In this document: piece after piece, positions 8,516 through 16,970 of the stretch
How positions within the stretch are numbered: the stretch's first letter is position 1
Layout of the letters: every line of letters starts with the position of its first letter
Source of the DNA: Chryseobacterium sp. G0162
Lineage (GTDB): Bacteria > Bacteroidota > Bacteroidia > Flavobacteriales > Weeksellaceae
Direction of reading: 5' to 3'
Assembly: GCF_003815715.1 (NCBI RefSeq)
Contig: NZ_CP033922.1
Span: forward strand, 620,001 to 684,000
DNA: 64,000 nucleotides
Translations under genes and position numbers: made by a program
The notes under the pieces: generated by a model
The model's input: only the letters and a program-made list of their open reading frames with translations
Told to the model about the DNA's origin: nothing
The model's database searches: none

Positions 8516-9025
8516 TCAATTGACCTTTACACTTTTACTGCTTATTTTAATATCATCATCTTTCCATTCACTGGTGGTGATAATCACATTTCCTTTCTTT
8601 TTAGGATCTTTTTTAATCGGAAATTTATCTTCTTCCCACTGGTTACAATGTGTTGAAATAGGATCTACAAGTGGTTTCCATCCTGTTTTTCCTAATGTAT
8701 AGGCATAAAAAGAATGCCAACAGCTTGTACACCAATTGGGATAAAAACCAATCTCATCCTTTCCGTCATTGTTAAGGTCTCCCAGATTGTATAAAGCTCC
8801 TCCTTTAGCCATCGAAATCGTGAACGGCTTTATATTTTTATCACTGAAATAGATGGTAGTGTCACATTTACCGTCACAGTCATCGGTACAGTCACTGATC
8901 TTAGCATAAACGTATTCTTTCGTTCCGTTTCCGTCAAAATCCCCTTGAATTTTCTCTTGATTTCCTTCCTGAGCCATAGCAAATACGCCACAGAAAAGCA
9001 TAATAGGTATCATTAGTTTTTTCAT
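8516..9025 (-). CDS. Exported protein with FG-GAP/VCBS-like calcium loops
   Basis: A 169-residue secreted protein beginning M-K-K-L-M-I-P-I-M-L-F…A-M-A-Q. Two loops, G-D-F-D-G-N-G-T-K-E and G-D-L-N-N-D-G-K-D-E, match the D-x-D-x-N/D-G calcium-binding motif of integrin-like FG-GAP repeats. Six cysteines lie in two tight groups (C-T-D-D-C-D-G-K-C and C-T-S-C), with another near the C terminus, suggesting disulfides. The start was placed at 9025: the frame is open 23 codons further upstream, but only this start gives a signal peptide. Function unknown. Confidence 0.8.
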   Translation of the reverse strand: MKKLMIPIMLFCGVFAMAQEGNQEKIQGDFDGNGTKEYVYAKISDCTDDCDGKCDTTIYFSDKNIKPFTISMAKGGALYNLGDLNNDGKDEIGFYPNWCTSCWHSFYAYTLGKTGWKPLVDPISTHCNQWEEDKFPIKKDPKKKGNVIITTSEWKDDDIKISSKSVKVN

Positions 9026-9120
9026 TGTTATATTTTTAAATTGGTGTGGGACACGAAGTTCGGGGTTCAAAGCAAAAAATATGTGTCCCAACAACTTGAA
9101 TCACTTAACTTGTCTCACGA

Positions 9121-10770
9121 TTATTTCCTGGTTACTCTGAGTAAAAGTATGATTATTAAAATAATTGAGAATACAAATCCTAAAACAGCCACTAAAGATA
9201 ATTCTCCAATTCTCGGTCCTGATTCTGAAACAAAAACAATTGCTGTTGCAATGATATTAGCTCCTAAAATCATGGCTAAAATGAGATTAATAATACTTGA
9301 TTTTATCAGCTGATTGGTCTTTTCAATATTTTTAATCTCACTGGAAACCGTAAATTTATTTTCATCCAATTTTTGAAGGACTGAGCGAAGTTCTTTAGGA
9401 ATTTCATCTACATTATCTGTAAAGTTCATCATCCGGTCCATTCCGGTTTTTAAAAGATTTTTCGGACTGATCTTTTTAGTGAATATCTTTCGAGTATATG
9501 GATGAAGACTTTTTACTATATCCAAATCGGGGTTGATATTTCTTCCTACTCCTTCTATCAGGCTGATTCCTTTAAATAAAAGATAGAAATAATCAGGCAT
9601 ATACAACCTGTTATCCTTTAAAATATCCTTCATCTTATTGATAATGACCTGAACATTGATTTCCTTTAATGATGAGCTGTGAACAAAGTTCAGAATGTCT
9701 TCCACATCGTTTTCAAATCTTCTTTCGTCAGGAATTTCGTAGCTCACCGCCATTTTTTTAAGATAACGGACTATTTTATGTGAATTTTTGGAAACAAAAC
9801 TTACAATCAGGTTTTCCAAAATCTCTTTATCATTGGGCTGAATCTTTCCAACCGCTCCAAAATCGATAAATACAATTTTTCCATCCTTTTTTACTAAAAT
9901 ATTTCCTGCATGCGGATCGGCATGGAAGAACCCGTAATCTAAAATCTGGGAAACAAAAAGTCTTAATCCGGTTTCAGAAACTTTTACAGGATCAATATCA
10001 TTAGCCAGAAGAACAGCTTTATCCGTAACCTTGATTCCATCAATGAATTCCATGCAAAGAATATTGTTGTTTGAAAATTCTTCGTACACTTTAGGAACAT
10101 AGGTTTCTTTATTATTTTTAAAATTGAGGCGAAACTGTTGGATATTATTCTTCTCATTAATTAGAGAAACTTCTTCTAATAAAGATTTTTCAAATGTAGA
10201 AATAGCCTGCTTAAGATTCAGCTTCTCTCCTATTTCCGAGTAGGTTGAAATTAATTTTTCAATATCTTTAATGAGCAATAGGTCATCTTCAATCACTGAC
10301 TGAACATCAGGCTTTCTAAGTTTCAAAATAACCGGGCTTCCATCCAGTAAAACAGCTTTATAAACCTGTGCGATAGAGGCTGTGGCTAAAGGCTCTTTCT
10401 GAATTTCCATGAAATGATCCTTTACAGAGATATTAAACTCACTTTCCAGTGCATCTTCTACATCCATATCTACGGTTTCCACTTTATCCTGCAGTTTTTG
10501 CAATTCCTGAATCAGTTCCGGAGGCAACAGATCTTCCCTATTGCTGAATGCTTGTCCAAGCTTTACAAAAGTAGGTCCCAATTCTTCTAAAGCCAGCCTG
10601 ATTCTTTCGTAAACGGTTCCTTTTGAAATAATCTCATCAGAATTACCGGAAAGATCTTCCTGTTTATTCCCTCCATTCATTCTTGCAAGAATATCCTTAA
10701 AGCCGTATTTACTTAACACGGAGATCAGTCTTGCGGATCTTTTCAGTTTTCTTTGTTGCTTATCAAACAT
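9121..10770 (-). CDS. AarF/ABC1/UbiB family kinase-like membrane protein
   Basis: Member of the atypical protein-kinase-like family that supports quinone (here probably menaquinone) synthesis or lipid homeostasis. Family marks: K-L-G-Q-A-F-S-N-R-E-D-L-L-P-P near residue 92 (the K-x-G-Q loop), A-S-I-A-Q-V-Y-K-A, the Lys in V-I-L-K-L-R-K-P, H-A-D-P-H-A-G-N-I-L-V, and F-I-D-F-G-A-V-G (the Asp that replaces DFG). Two hydrophobic segments at about residues 490-515 and 525-546 form the C-terminal membrane hairpin typical of UbiB. At 549 residues it is full length. It appears monocistronic. Confidence 0.92.
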   Translation of the reverse strand: MFDKQQRKLKRSARLISVLSKYGFKDILARMNGGNKQEDLSGNSDEIISKGTVYERIRLALEELGPTFVKLGQAFSNREDLLPPELIQELQKLQDKVETVDMDVEDALESEFNISVKDHFMEIQKEPLATASIAQVYKAVLLDGSPVILKLRKPDVQSVIEDDLLLIKDIEKLISTYSEIGEKLNLKQAISTFEKSLLEEVSLINEKNNIQQFRLNFKNNKETYVPKVYEEFSNNNILCMEFIDGIKVTDKAVLLANDIDPVKVSETGLRLFVSQILDYGFFHADPHAGNILVKKDGKIVFIDFGAVGKIQPNDKEILENLIVSFVSKNSHKIVRYLKKMAVSYEIPDERRFENDVEDILNFVHSSSLKEINVQVIINKMKDILKDNRLYMPDYFYLLFKGISLIEGVGRNINPDLDIVKSLHPYTRKIFTKKISPKNLLKTGMDRMMNFTDNVDEIPKELRSVLQKLDENKFTVSSEIKNIEKTNQLIKSSIINLILAMILGANIIATAIVFVSESGPRIGELSLVAVLGFVFSIILIIILLLRVTRK

Positions 10771-10993
10771 AGTGTATCAATAATAAGTGCAATTTACTCC
10801 AAAAACTATTCCTAATCATTTTTAATTAAAAGGCAAACATAACATTACGATCATAGGATTAAAAATTTCATCACATAATCAACATTTTATATCATTATTT
10901 CTAAACATAGTGAAAAAACAATGCTATATATAATAATATTTTATATATTTACAAAGTACAAACTTAAAACAAACCAATAAAAAGTATTAAAAC

Positions 10994-11161
10994 ATGAAAA
11001 ATTTACGCAACAGCAAACTTTCAAGAGAACAATTAAAAAATGTTTCAGGAAGCGGAATCATTATCGGTGGTGGAAAGTGCTCATATCAGTGCTGTCCTAC
11101 TGATGGACTTCCAAAATGTCCTGGCTTAATTTGCCCTGCAGTGGTTTGCCCCGCAATATAA
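10994..11161 (+). CDS. Cys-rich bacteriocin-like leader peptide 1
   Basis: A 55-residue peptide, the first of three tandem paralogues. Its N terminus, M-K-N-L-R-N-S-K-L-S-R-E-Q-L-K, is the leader seen in the Chryseobacterium bacteriocin-like family, and a Ser-Gly…Gly-Gly-Gly stretch (residues 18-27) gives a double-glycine-type cleavage region. The tail carries six cysteines in the pattern C-x3-C-C-x7-C-x4-C-x4-C (C29, C33, C34, C42, C47, C52), with Pro after most. No processing gene is adjacent. It could be a secreted disulfide-rich peptide, a bacteriocin or a signal; activity is not shown. A strong terminator follows at 11193. Confidence 0.8.
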   Translation: MKNLRNSKLSREQLKNVSGSGIIIGGGKCSYQCCPTDGLPKCPGLICPAVVCPAI

Positions 11162-11192
11162 ATAATAGGCTCAAAAAATTTTAGGTAAAACA

Positions 11193-11220
11193 AAAACAGA
11201 ATGCTTTTGCATTCTGTTTT
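11193..11220 (+). terminator. Terminator after leader peptide 1
   Basis: Twelve-bp perfect stem (AAAACAGAATGC and complement) with a TTTT loop and a T-rich 3' arm, 31 nt after the stop. Confidence 0.9.
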
Positions 11221-11295
11221 GCAATATAACTTCGTTATTTAAGAAATAAGAGATCCTATTTTATAAGGTACTATTAAACTCATCAAAAAAATAAT

Positions 11296-11463
11296 ATGAA
11301 AAATTTACACAAAAGCAAACTTTCGAGAGAACAATTAAAGGGAATTTCAGGAAATGGTATTATTATCGGTGGCAACTGCTCAAATCAGTGCTGTCCTACT
11401 GATGGAAGACCAACATGCCCAGGACTTATTTGCCCTGATGTTCTTTGCCCGGAGTATGTATAA
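11296..11463 (+). CDS. Cys-rich bacteriocin-like leader peptide 2
   Basis: A 55-residue paralogue of peptide 1 with leader M-K-N-L-H-K-S-K-L-S-R-E-Q-L-K-G-I-S-G and the same tail spacing (C28, C32, C33, C41, C46, C51). The leader and the Q-C-C-P-T-D-G block are nearly identical to peptide 1, while the residues between cysteines differ (R-P-T for L-P-K, D-V-L for A-V-V). The similarity continues past the stop into ATTTTAGGTAAAA, so the copies arose by tandem duplication of a whole transcription unit. Its own terminator follows. Confidence 0.8.
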   Translation: MKNLHKSKLSREQLKGISGNGIIIGGNCSNQCCPTDGRPTCPGLICPDVLCPEYV

Positions 11464-11764
11464 GATATTTTTTTAAATTTTAGGTAAAATTAAAGCAGAG
11501 TGCAGGAGCACTCTGCTTTGTTTTTTTTAAACAAGTAAAAACATCTGTTGTAGGCTACTTCAATATCAATAAATATAACCCAGAGTGATTATTCAGAATC
11601 TTTCAAATATAAAAATTCATTTTATTTAGGTTATATCTTAAGCTCCGCACAGTCAACAACTTTTATATCTGACACTCTATAACAATAAAAAGGATACAAT
11701 ATCGTTTTTCTAATAAGAATAGTCTTCTTAAATTTTACACAACTTAACCAAAAAAATATTAAAA
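11464..11764. other. Gap between leader peptides 2 and 3
   Basis: The first 60 nt hold the terminator of peptide 2. The rest is A/T-rich upstream sequence for peptide 3. I see no open reading frame, repeat or clear -33/-7 pair. Confidence 0.6.
11492..11519 (+). terminator. Terminator after leader peptide 2
   Basis: Twelve-bp perfect stem (AAAGCAGAGTGC and complement) with a 4-nt loop, followed by G and a run of eight T. Confidence 0.92.
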
Positions 11765-11926
11765 ATGAAAAATTTACACAAAAACAAACTGTCAAGAGAA
11801 CAGCTGAAAGATATTTCAGGAAAAGGTCATATCATTGGCTGCACATATGAGTGCTGTCCAGCTGACGGAAGACCTCTTTGCCCAGGTTATTATTGCCCTG
11901 CTGTAGTATGTCCGAAGTATGTATAG
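11765..11926 (+). CDS. Cys-rich bacteriocin-like leader peptide 3
   Basis: A 53-residue paralogue with leader M-K-N-L-H-K-N-K-L-S-R-E-Q-L-K-D-I-S-G. It is the most divergent copy: the Gly-Gly-rich segment is shortened to G-H-I-I-G, so a standard Gly-Gly cut site is less clear. The tail is Tyr-richer (P-G-Y-Y-C-P), but all six cysteines and their spacing are kept (C26, C30, C31, C39, C44, C49). Conserved cysteines with drifting residues between them suggest selection for a cross-linked scaffold. A bidirectional hairpin follows. Confidence 0.8.
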   Translation: MKNLHKNKLSREQLKDISGKGHIIGCTYECCPADGRPLCPGYYCPAVVCPKYV

Positions 11927-11992
11927 CTTTGCCATCCGTTAGGAGCAGGATTCATTACCTGGTCGCGACCCGTATTTTTAAAAATTAATTAA

Positions 11993-12018
11993 AAAATCCT
12001 GCTTTTATGCAGGATTTT
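11993..12018. terminator. Bidirectional terminator, peptide 3 and GNAT-nitrilase gene
   Basis: Ten-bp stem AAAATCCTGC/GCAGGATTTT with a 6-nt loop, A-rich before and T-rich after, between convergent genes. Confidence 0.88.
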
Positions 12019-12044
12019 CTTTATTTAAAATAAGTTCATATCAC

Positions 12045-13553
12045 TTATTTAAGGTAAGTATCATAAAGATCTCTACGTCGGTCTTTCATTACCTGAACAG
12101 AGCCATTGTGATGGAGATCCTTCAATAAATTCAAATCTACATCTACAATCAATGTCATTTCCGTATTAGGAGTAGCTTCTCCTTTTACCGCATTGGATGG
12201 GAACGCAAAATCTGAAGGAGTAAATACAGCTGCCTGCCCAAACTGAATATCCATATTGTTTACTTTAGGAAGATTTCCTACACAACCTGCAATAGCGACA
12301 TAGCATTCGTTTTCTATAGCTCTGGCGGCTGCGCAATGGCGAACTCTCATATAAGCATTCTGAGTATCGGTAAGATATGGGACAAACAGTATTTTCATTC
12401 CCTGATCCGCAAGAATTCTTGGCAATTCGGGAAACTCTACATCATAACAGATCACAAGACCTATTTTACCACAATCTGTATCAAAAACTTTTATTTCACT
12501 TCCTCCCTTCATTCCATAATACCTCTTTTCGTTTGGGGTAATGTGAATTTTCCTATATTCATCCATACGGCCATCACGGTGAAGAAGATAGCTGACATTA
12601 TACAAATCATTTGTATCATTATCGAAAACAGGCATACTTCCGGAAATGATATTAACGTTATAGCTGATGGCCAATTCAGAAATTTTCTTTTTAATCTCTT
12701 CGGTAAGCTTGGCCAGCTCTATCATACTATCCCTTTCTGAAAGATTATTGAAAGGGGCCAGCAATGGTGTATTGAAAAGTTCCGGAAACAACACGAAATC
12801 TGATTTGTAGTCTCCCATTACATTAACGAAAAATTCTACCTGTTCGTAAAAGGCTTCTATGTCTTTAAAATGTCTCATTTGCCACTGTACCAATCCAAGA
12901 CGGATAATACTATCCTGCATGGTATTCGGGTTTTTGCTGTAATAAATATTATTCCACTGCAGAAGGACCGCATTCTCTCTGGATGCTTCATCTTCGGGAA
13001 GATATTTTTTTAACACCCTGATCGGCAAGAAATTATTTGAAAGCTGAAAAGACAACAAAGGATCATAAATTTCCTTGTCCCTCACTCTTCGTATATATTC
13101 TCTCGGAGAAAGTTCGTGACTGTATTTATGATAACTCGGGATTCTACCCCCCAGAATAATGGATTTCAGATTCAAAAGCTCACAAAGTTCTTTTCTTGCG
13201 TCATATAGTCTTCTCCCAAGACGTAATTCACGATATTCAGGATCTACAAAAACTTCTATTCCATACAAAACATTTCCTTTTGAGGTGTGGGTATTGAAGG
13301 TATAATTCCCTGTAATATCACTATAAGTATGATCGTCCCCGAATTCGTCATAATTTACAATAATAGAAAGCGCCACTGCAGCCAGTTTTCCATCTACTGT
13401 GATACAGATTTGCCCATCAGGAAACATTCTTGTGAGTTTTTCTATACTTTTCTTAGACCATATGGATTCCGACATCTGTGGATACGCTCTTTTCATTGTT
13501 GCTGCCAACTCTTCATAATCCTGAACAGTCAGGGGTCTTGTTTCTATTTGCAT
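12045..13553 (-). CDS. GNAT acetyltransferase-nitrilase fusion protein
   Basis: A two-domain protein of 502 residues. Residues ~1-160 are a GNAT N-acyltransferase domain, with the acetyl-CoA loop region R-L-G-R-R-L-Y near 111. Residues ~215-500 are a carbon-nitrogen hydrolase (nitrilase superfamily) domain with an intact catalytic triad: E258 in F-P-E-L-F, K335 in Y-R-K-I-H, C369 in V-I-C-Y-D. Such fusions are known in Bacteroidetes and some proteobacteria and are annotated as bifunctional, but the substrate is not established; an amidase coupled to an acyl transfer is plausible. No operon partner is adjacent. Three 12-nt tandem repeats lie 55 nt upstream. Confidence 0.9.
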   Translation of the reverse strand: MQIETRPLTVQDYEELAATMKRAYPQMSESIWSKKSIEKLTRMFPDGQICITVDGKLAAVALSIIVNYDEFGDDHTYSDITGNYTFNTHTSKGNVLYGIEVFVDPEYRELRLGRRLYDARKELCELLNLKSIILGGRIPSYHKYSHELSPREYIRRVRDKEIYDPLLSFQLSNNFLPIRVLKKYLPEDEASRENAVLLQWNNIYYSKNPNTMQDSIIRLGLVQWQMRHFKDIEAFYEQVEFFVNVMGDYKSDFVLFPELFNTPLLAPFNNLSERDSMIELAKLTEEIKKKISELAISYNVNIISGSMPVFDNDTNDLYNVSYLLHRDGRMDEYRKIHITPNEKRYYGMKGGSEIKVFDTDCGKIGLVICYDVEFPELPRILADQGMKILFVPYLTDTQNAYMRVRHCAAARAIENECYVAIAGCVGNLPKVNNMDIQFGQAAVFTPSDFAFPSNAVKGEATPNTEMTLIVDVDLNLLKDLHHNGSVQVMKDRRRDLYDTYLK

Positions 13554-13607
13554 TGGGTGTATTTTTACTTAAATTTAGTGAAAATTTGTTTTTAACAGGT
13601 AATTACT

Positions 13608-13643
13608 AAGCAAAACATTAAGCAAAACATTAACCAAAGCATC
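13608..13643. repeat. Three tandem 12-bp repeats
   Basis: AAGCAAAACATT occurs twice back to back (13608-13619, 13620-13631), then a third degenerate copy AACCAAAGCATC (13632-13643). They lie upstream of the minus-strand GNAT-nitrilase gene. A spacing of about one helical turn suits a regulator array, though slippage is an alternative. Confidence 0.7.
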
Positions 13644-13899
13644 AAATAAAAATGGTAATAATTTTTTAAATCAAAGTGAATGCCCTATTTGTAAAAAACT
13701 TTAGACAAAGGGCAAGATATTTTCAGCATCTGAAATAAATATTCAAGAGGTAAAAGTATTCTTTACTTTTATTTAAGAGGAGCATTGTTATTAAACTATC
13801 TTATCTACCATAAGCATGTGCTGTTCAAATTAATATATTGTTTATTAATCACTTTAAATATTTTACTTATCATTTTTTCATTAAAACAATTCTAATAAA

Positions 13900-13929
13900 A
13901 AATCCTACCTGAATGAACAGATAGGATTT
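13900..13929 (-). terminator. guaA terminator hairpin
   Basis: Eight-bp stem AAATCCTA/TAGGATTT, extended by three more pairs after one mismatch, with an A/T run downstream on the minus strand, 22 nt after the guaA stop. Confidence 0.75.
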
Positions 13930-13951
13930 ATATTTAAAATTCAGATCAAAA

Positions 13952-15481
13952 TTATTCCCACTCAATTGTTGCAGGTGGTTTGCTTGAAATATCGTAAGCT
14001 ACTCTGTTAATCCCTCTTACTTCGTTGATGATTCTGCTGGAAACAGTATCTAAGAACTCATAAGGAAGTCTGCTCCAAGTTGCCGTCATAAAGTCGATCG
14101 TGTTAGCCGAACGAACTACTGCTGTGTATTCGTAAGTTCTTTCGTCACCCATTACTCCTACAGATTTTACAGGAAGTAATACTACGAATGCCTGAGATAC
14201 TTTTTCGTAAAGGTCATTTTTGTATAATTCCTCAATGAAAATATCATCAGCCTCCTGAAGGATTCTTACTTTTTCAGCATCTACAGCACCTAATACTCTG
14301 ATTCCTAATCCAGGTCCAGGGAACGGGTGTCTGTATACCAAGTGATGAGGAATTCCTAATTCTTCTCCCACTCTTCTTACTTCGTCCTTGAAAAGTTCTC
14401 TTAATGGCTCTAATAGCTCGAATTCCATATCTTCAGGAAGTCCTCCAACATTGTGGTGAGACTTAATTACTGCAGAAGGTCCATTTACAGACTGGCTCTC
14501 GATTACGTCAGGGTAAATTGTTCCCTGAGCTAAGAATTTAGCGCCTTCAATTTTGTGAGATTCTTCATCAAATACATGGATAAATTCGTTTCCGATAATT
14601 TTTCTCTTCGCTTCAGGATCATCTACTCCTGCTAATTTTGAAAGAAATCTTTCTTTAGCATCTACCATTTTAATGTTCATATGGAAGTGCTCTCCATACT
14701 GATCCATTACTTTTTTCCCTTCATCTTTTCTCAGTAATCCTGTATCAACAAAAATACAAGTTAGCTGATCTCCGATTGCTTTATGAATTAAAACAGCCGC
14801 TACAGATGAATCAACACCTCCTGAAAGACCAAGGATAACCTTGTTGTCTCCTACTTTTTCACGGATTTCTTCAACTGTTTTCTCAATATAGTTGGTCAGT
14901 TTCCAGTTTTTCTCTGCATTACAGATTCCGAATACGAAGTTTTCAAGCATTTTTCCTCCTTCTTCCGTATGGGAAACTTCCGGATGAAACTGAACGCAGA
15001 AGATTTTTTTATCTTCATTGGAAATAGAAGCAATAACTCCTGATTTTGCGTTTAGTTCAAAACCTGCGGGCAGTTCTCCAACTTCATCAAAGTGGCTCAT
15101 CCAAACTACAGAGTTCTGAGTTACTCCTTTTAATAAAGAGCTCTCTTTAACGATCTCAAGATTAGCCTTTCCATACTCCCCTTTCTCTCCTTTGTTTACT
15201 TTTCCTCCTAAAAGGTGAGCAGTCATCTGCATTCCATAGCAAATACCCAAAACAGGTACTCCCTGTTCGTATAATTCTTTTTCAACCAGGTGAGCATTTT
15301 CTGCGTTTACAGAACTTGGTCCCCCGGAAAGGATAATTCCTTTTGGCTGCTTTGCTAAAATATCTTGTAAAGGTGTATTGAATGGTAAGATTTCAGAGTA
15401 CACACCCATCTCACGGATTCTTCTTCCGATAAGCTGGTTGTACTGGGATCCGAAATCTAAAATAATAATACCGTTGTTCAT
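13952..15481 (-). CDS. guaA: GMP synthase (glutamine-hydrolysing)
   Basis: Converts XMP to GMP, the last step of guanine nucleotide synthesis. Domains in order: class I glutamine amidotransferase (residues ~1-195, nucleophile Cys in G-I-C-Y-G-M, His/Glu in F-H-P-E-V), ATP pyrophosphatase with P-loop L-S-G-G-V-D-S-S (~219-226), and the C-terminal dimerisation domain ending in P-P-A-T-I-E-W-E. The 509-residue length is standard. It is the last gene of a minus-strand purine block but is separated from purD by a terminator-like hairpin, so it probably also has its own promoter. Confidence 0.97.
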   Translation of the reverse strand: MNNGIIILDFGSQYNQLIGRRIREMGVYSEILPFNTPLQDILAKQPKGIILSGGPSSVNAENAHLVEKELYEQGVPVLGICYGMQMTAHLLGGKVNKGEKGEYGKANLEIVKESSLLKGVTQNSVVWMSHFDEVGELPAGFELNAKSGVIASISNEDKKIFCVQFHPEVSHTEEGGKMLENFVFGICNAEKNWKLTNYIEKTVEEIREKVGDNKVILGLSGGVDSSVAAVLIHKAIGDQLTCIFVDTGLLRKDEGKKVMDQYGEHFHMNIKMVDAKERFLSKLAGVDDPEAKRKIIGNEFIHVFDEESHKIEGAKFLAQGTIYPDVIESQSVNGPSAVIKSHHNVGGLPEDMEFELLEPLRELFKDEVRRVGEELGIPHHLVYRHPFPGPGLGIRVLGAVDAEKVRILQEADDIFIEELYKNDLYEKVSQAFVVLLPVKSVGVMGDERTYEYTAVVRSANTIDFMTATWSRLPYEFLDTVSSRIINEVRGINRVAYDISSKPPATIEWE

Positions 15482-15499
15482 TTTTGATGATTGATTTGT

Positions 15500-15560
15500 T
15501 TGAAAGATATCAGATTTCAGACCTCAGATTTCAGATTATTAATCTGAAGTCCGGATACTG
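15500..15560. repeat. Degenerate TCAGATTTCAGA tract
   Basis: The guaA-purD gap carries repeated ATCAGATTTCAGA-like words. Similar tracts occur near 20800-20850 and 52160-52200, each just upstream of a minus-strand gene. They look like a decayed short repeat family. Confidence 0.45.
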
Positions 15561-15599
15561 TCACCTGAGTTCTTATTTCTAATTATTAACTGCTTTACA

Positions 15600-15632
15600 A
15601 AAAAAGACTTGGAATGACTCCAAATCTTTTTT
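15600..15632 (-). terminator. purD terminator hairpin
   Basis: Long A/T-flanked stem: A-run, GA, TTGGA paired with TCCAA, TC and a T-run, one mismatch, 5-nt loop. It lies 12 nt beyond the purD stop on the minus strand and also has a T run in the plus direction. Confidence 0.75.
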
Positions 15633-15643
15633 CGTGATTTTTA

Positions 15644-16882
15644 TTAAAACTTTCCGATGTCTTCTCTATAGAAGCCGTAATCGAAATGTACGTGGGCTGC
15701 GTCTTCGTAAACTTTTTTGCGGGCATCTTCGAAAGTAGCACCTGTAGCTACGATGTTCAATACTCTACCACCATTGGAAACTACTTTATCTCCTTTTGTG
15801 ATAGCTCCTGCATATAACAGTTTACTGTGTTTTACTTTGTCTTCTCCTGTAATTTCGAAGCCTGTTTCAATGTTTCTTGGGTAACCTCCTGAACACATTA
15901 CCAAACAAACTGCTTTTTCGTCTTTAAACTTAAGCTGGATGTCTTTTCCATCCATACAGTCCTGGATCACATCTAAAAGATTGTTTTCCATAAGCGCCAT
16001 CAATACCTGAGTTTCAGGATCTCCGAATCTCATGTTGTATTCAAGAAGATAAGCTCCGTTCTTAGTCACCATTAATCCGAAGAAAATGATTCCTTTGAAA
16101 CTGAATCCTTCTGCTTTAAGACCTTTAATAGTAGGTTCTAAAATATTTTGTTCAAAATCAGCATAGTGTCCCTGAGTGAATTCCGGGCTTGGAGCCACTG
16201 AACCCATCCCTCCTGTATTTGGTCCTGTATCTCCGTTTCCAGCTTTCTTATAATCTTTTGCCGCAATACAAGGGAACAATTTTTCACCGTTTGAGAAAGC
16301 GATGATGGATGCTTCAAAACCTTGTAAATATTCTTCGATTACCAAACGGATACCAGCGTCTCCATAGATTCTTCTGATCATGAAGTCGTGGATCGTAGCT
16401 TCAGCTTCTTCAAGGTTGTCACAGATAACAACCCCTTTTCCACCTGCTAAACCACTTGCCTTAATCACTAAAGGATATGGCTGTGTCTGGATATATTCTT
16501 TTGCTTCGTTATATGAATCAAATACTACCGCTTTAGCTGTCTTGATATCATAGGTCTGCATAAATTTCTTAGAGAAAGCCTTACTTCCTTCCAGGCTTGC
16601 TACTTTCTGAGTAGGTCCGAAAACCTTAAGGTCATGCTTTTTGAACTCATCCTTGATCCCTGCTACCAATGGAGCTTCCGGGCCAACGATGGTTAAATCA
16701 ACCTTCTCTTTAATAGCGAAATCTCTAAGTTCTTTGATTTCTGATAAATGAACATTTTTCCCTATTGCATCGGTAGTAGCATTCCCGTTAGCAAAAAACA
16801 TTTTAGAAATTCTTGGGTCATTCTGAAGCTTTGCTGCTAAAGCAGACTCTCTACCGCCTTCACCTATGATTAATATTCTCAT
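15644..16882 (-). CDS. purD: Phosphoribosylamine-glycine ligase (GAR synthetase)
   Basis: Second step of purine synthesis: joins glycine to phosphoribosylamine using ATP. An ATP-grasp enzyme of 412 residues, near the usual 420. Seen: N-terminal G-E-G-G-R-E-S-A, the signature V-I-K-A-S-G-L-A-G-G-K-G-V, the P-N-T-G-G-M-G loop, and L-E-Y-N-M-R-F-G-D-P-E-T-Q, which binds Mg. It sits between purH and guaA on the same strand, 88 nt after the purH stop. Confidence 0.97.
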   Translation of the reverse strand: MRILIIGEGGRESALAAKLQNDPRISKMFFANGNATTDAIGKNVHLSEIKELRDFAIKEKVDLTIVGPEAPLVAGIKDEFKKHDLKVFGPTQKVASLEGSKAFSKKFMQTYDIKTAKAVVFDSYNEAKEYIQTQPYPLVIKASGLAGGKGVVICDNLEEAEATIHDFMIRRIYGDAGIRLVIEEYLQGFEASIIAFSNGEKLFPCIAAKDYKKAGNGDTGPNTGGMGSVAPSPEFTQGHYADFEQNILEPTIKGLKAEGFSFKGIIFFGLMVTKNGAYLLEYNMRFGDPETQVLMALMENNLLDVIQDCMDGKDIQLKFKDEKAVCLVMCSGGYPRNIETGFEITGEDKVKHSKLLYAGAITKGDKVVSNGGRVLNIVATGATFEDARKKVYEDAAHVHFDYGFYREDIGKF

Positions 16883-16970
16883 ACTTTATTTATTATCTAG
16901 TCTTATTCTACAAATATATAATTTTGGATGCTAAAATTACAATCCCTAATTATTTTTAATTCTATTTTAA

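Larger units (their letters stand above)
13554..13951. other. Intergenic region upstream of the GNAT-nitrilase gene
   Basis: A 398-nt A/T-rich gap. It contains three tandem 12-mers (13608-13643), a small imperfect hairpin around 13750-13775 and the guaA terminator (13900-13929). No convincing open reading frame or consensus promoter was seen. Confidence 0.6.

Noticed and set aside
10994..11926. Tandem peptide copies read as a CRISPR or DNA repeat array
   Set aside because: The repeats are about 300-470 nt apart, keep reading frame and cysteine codons, and have terminators; they are duplicated genes.
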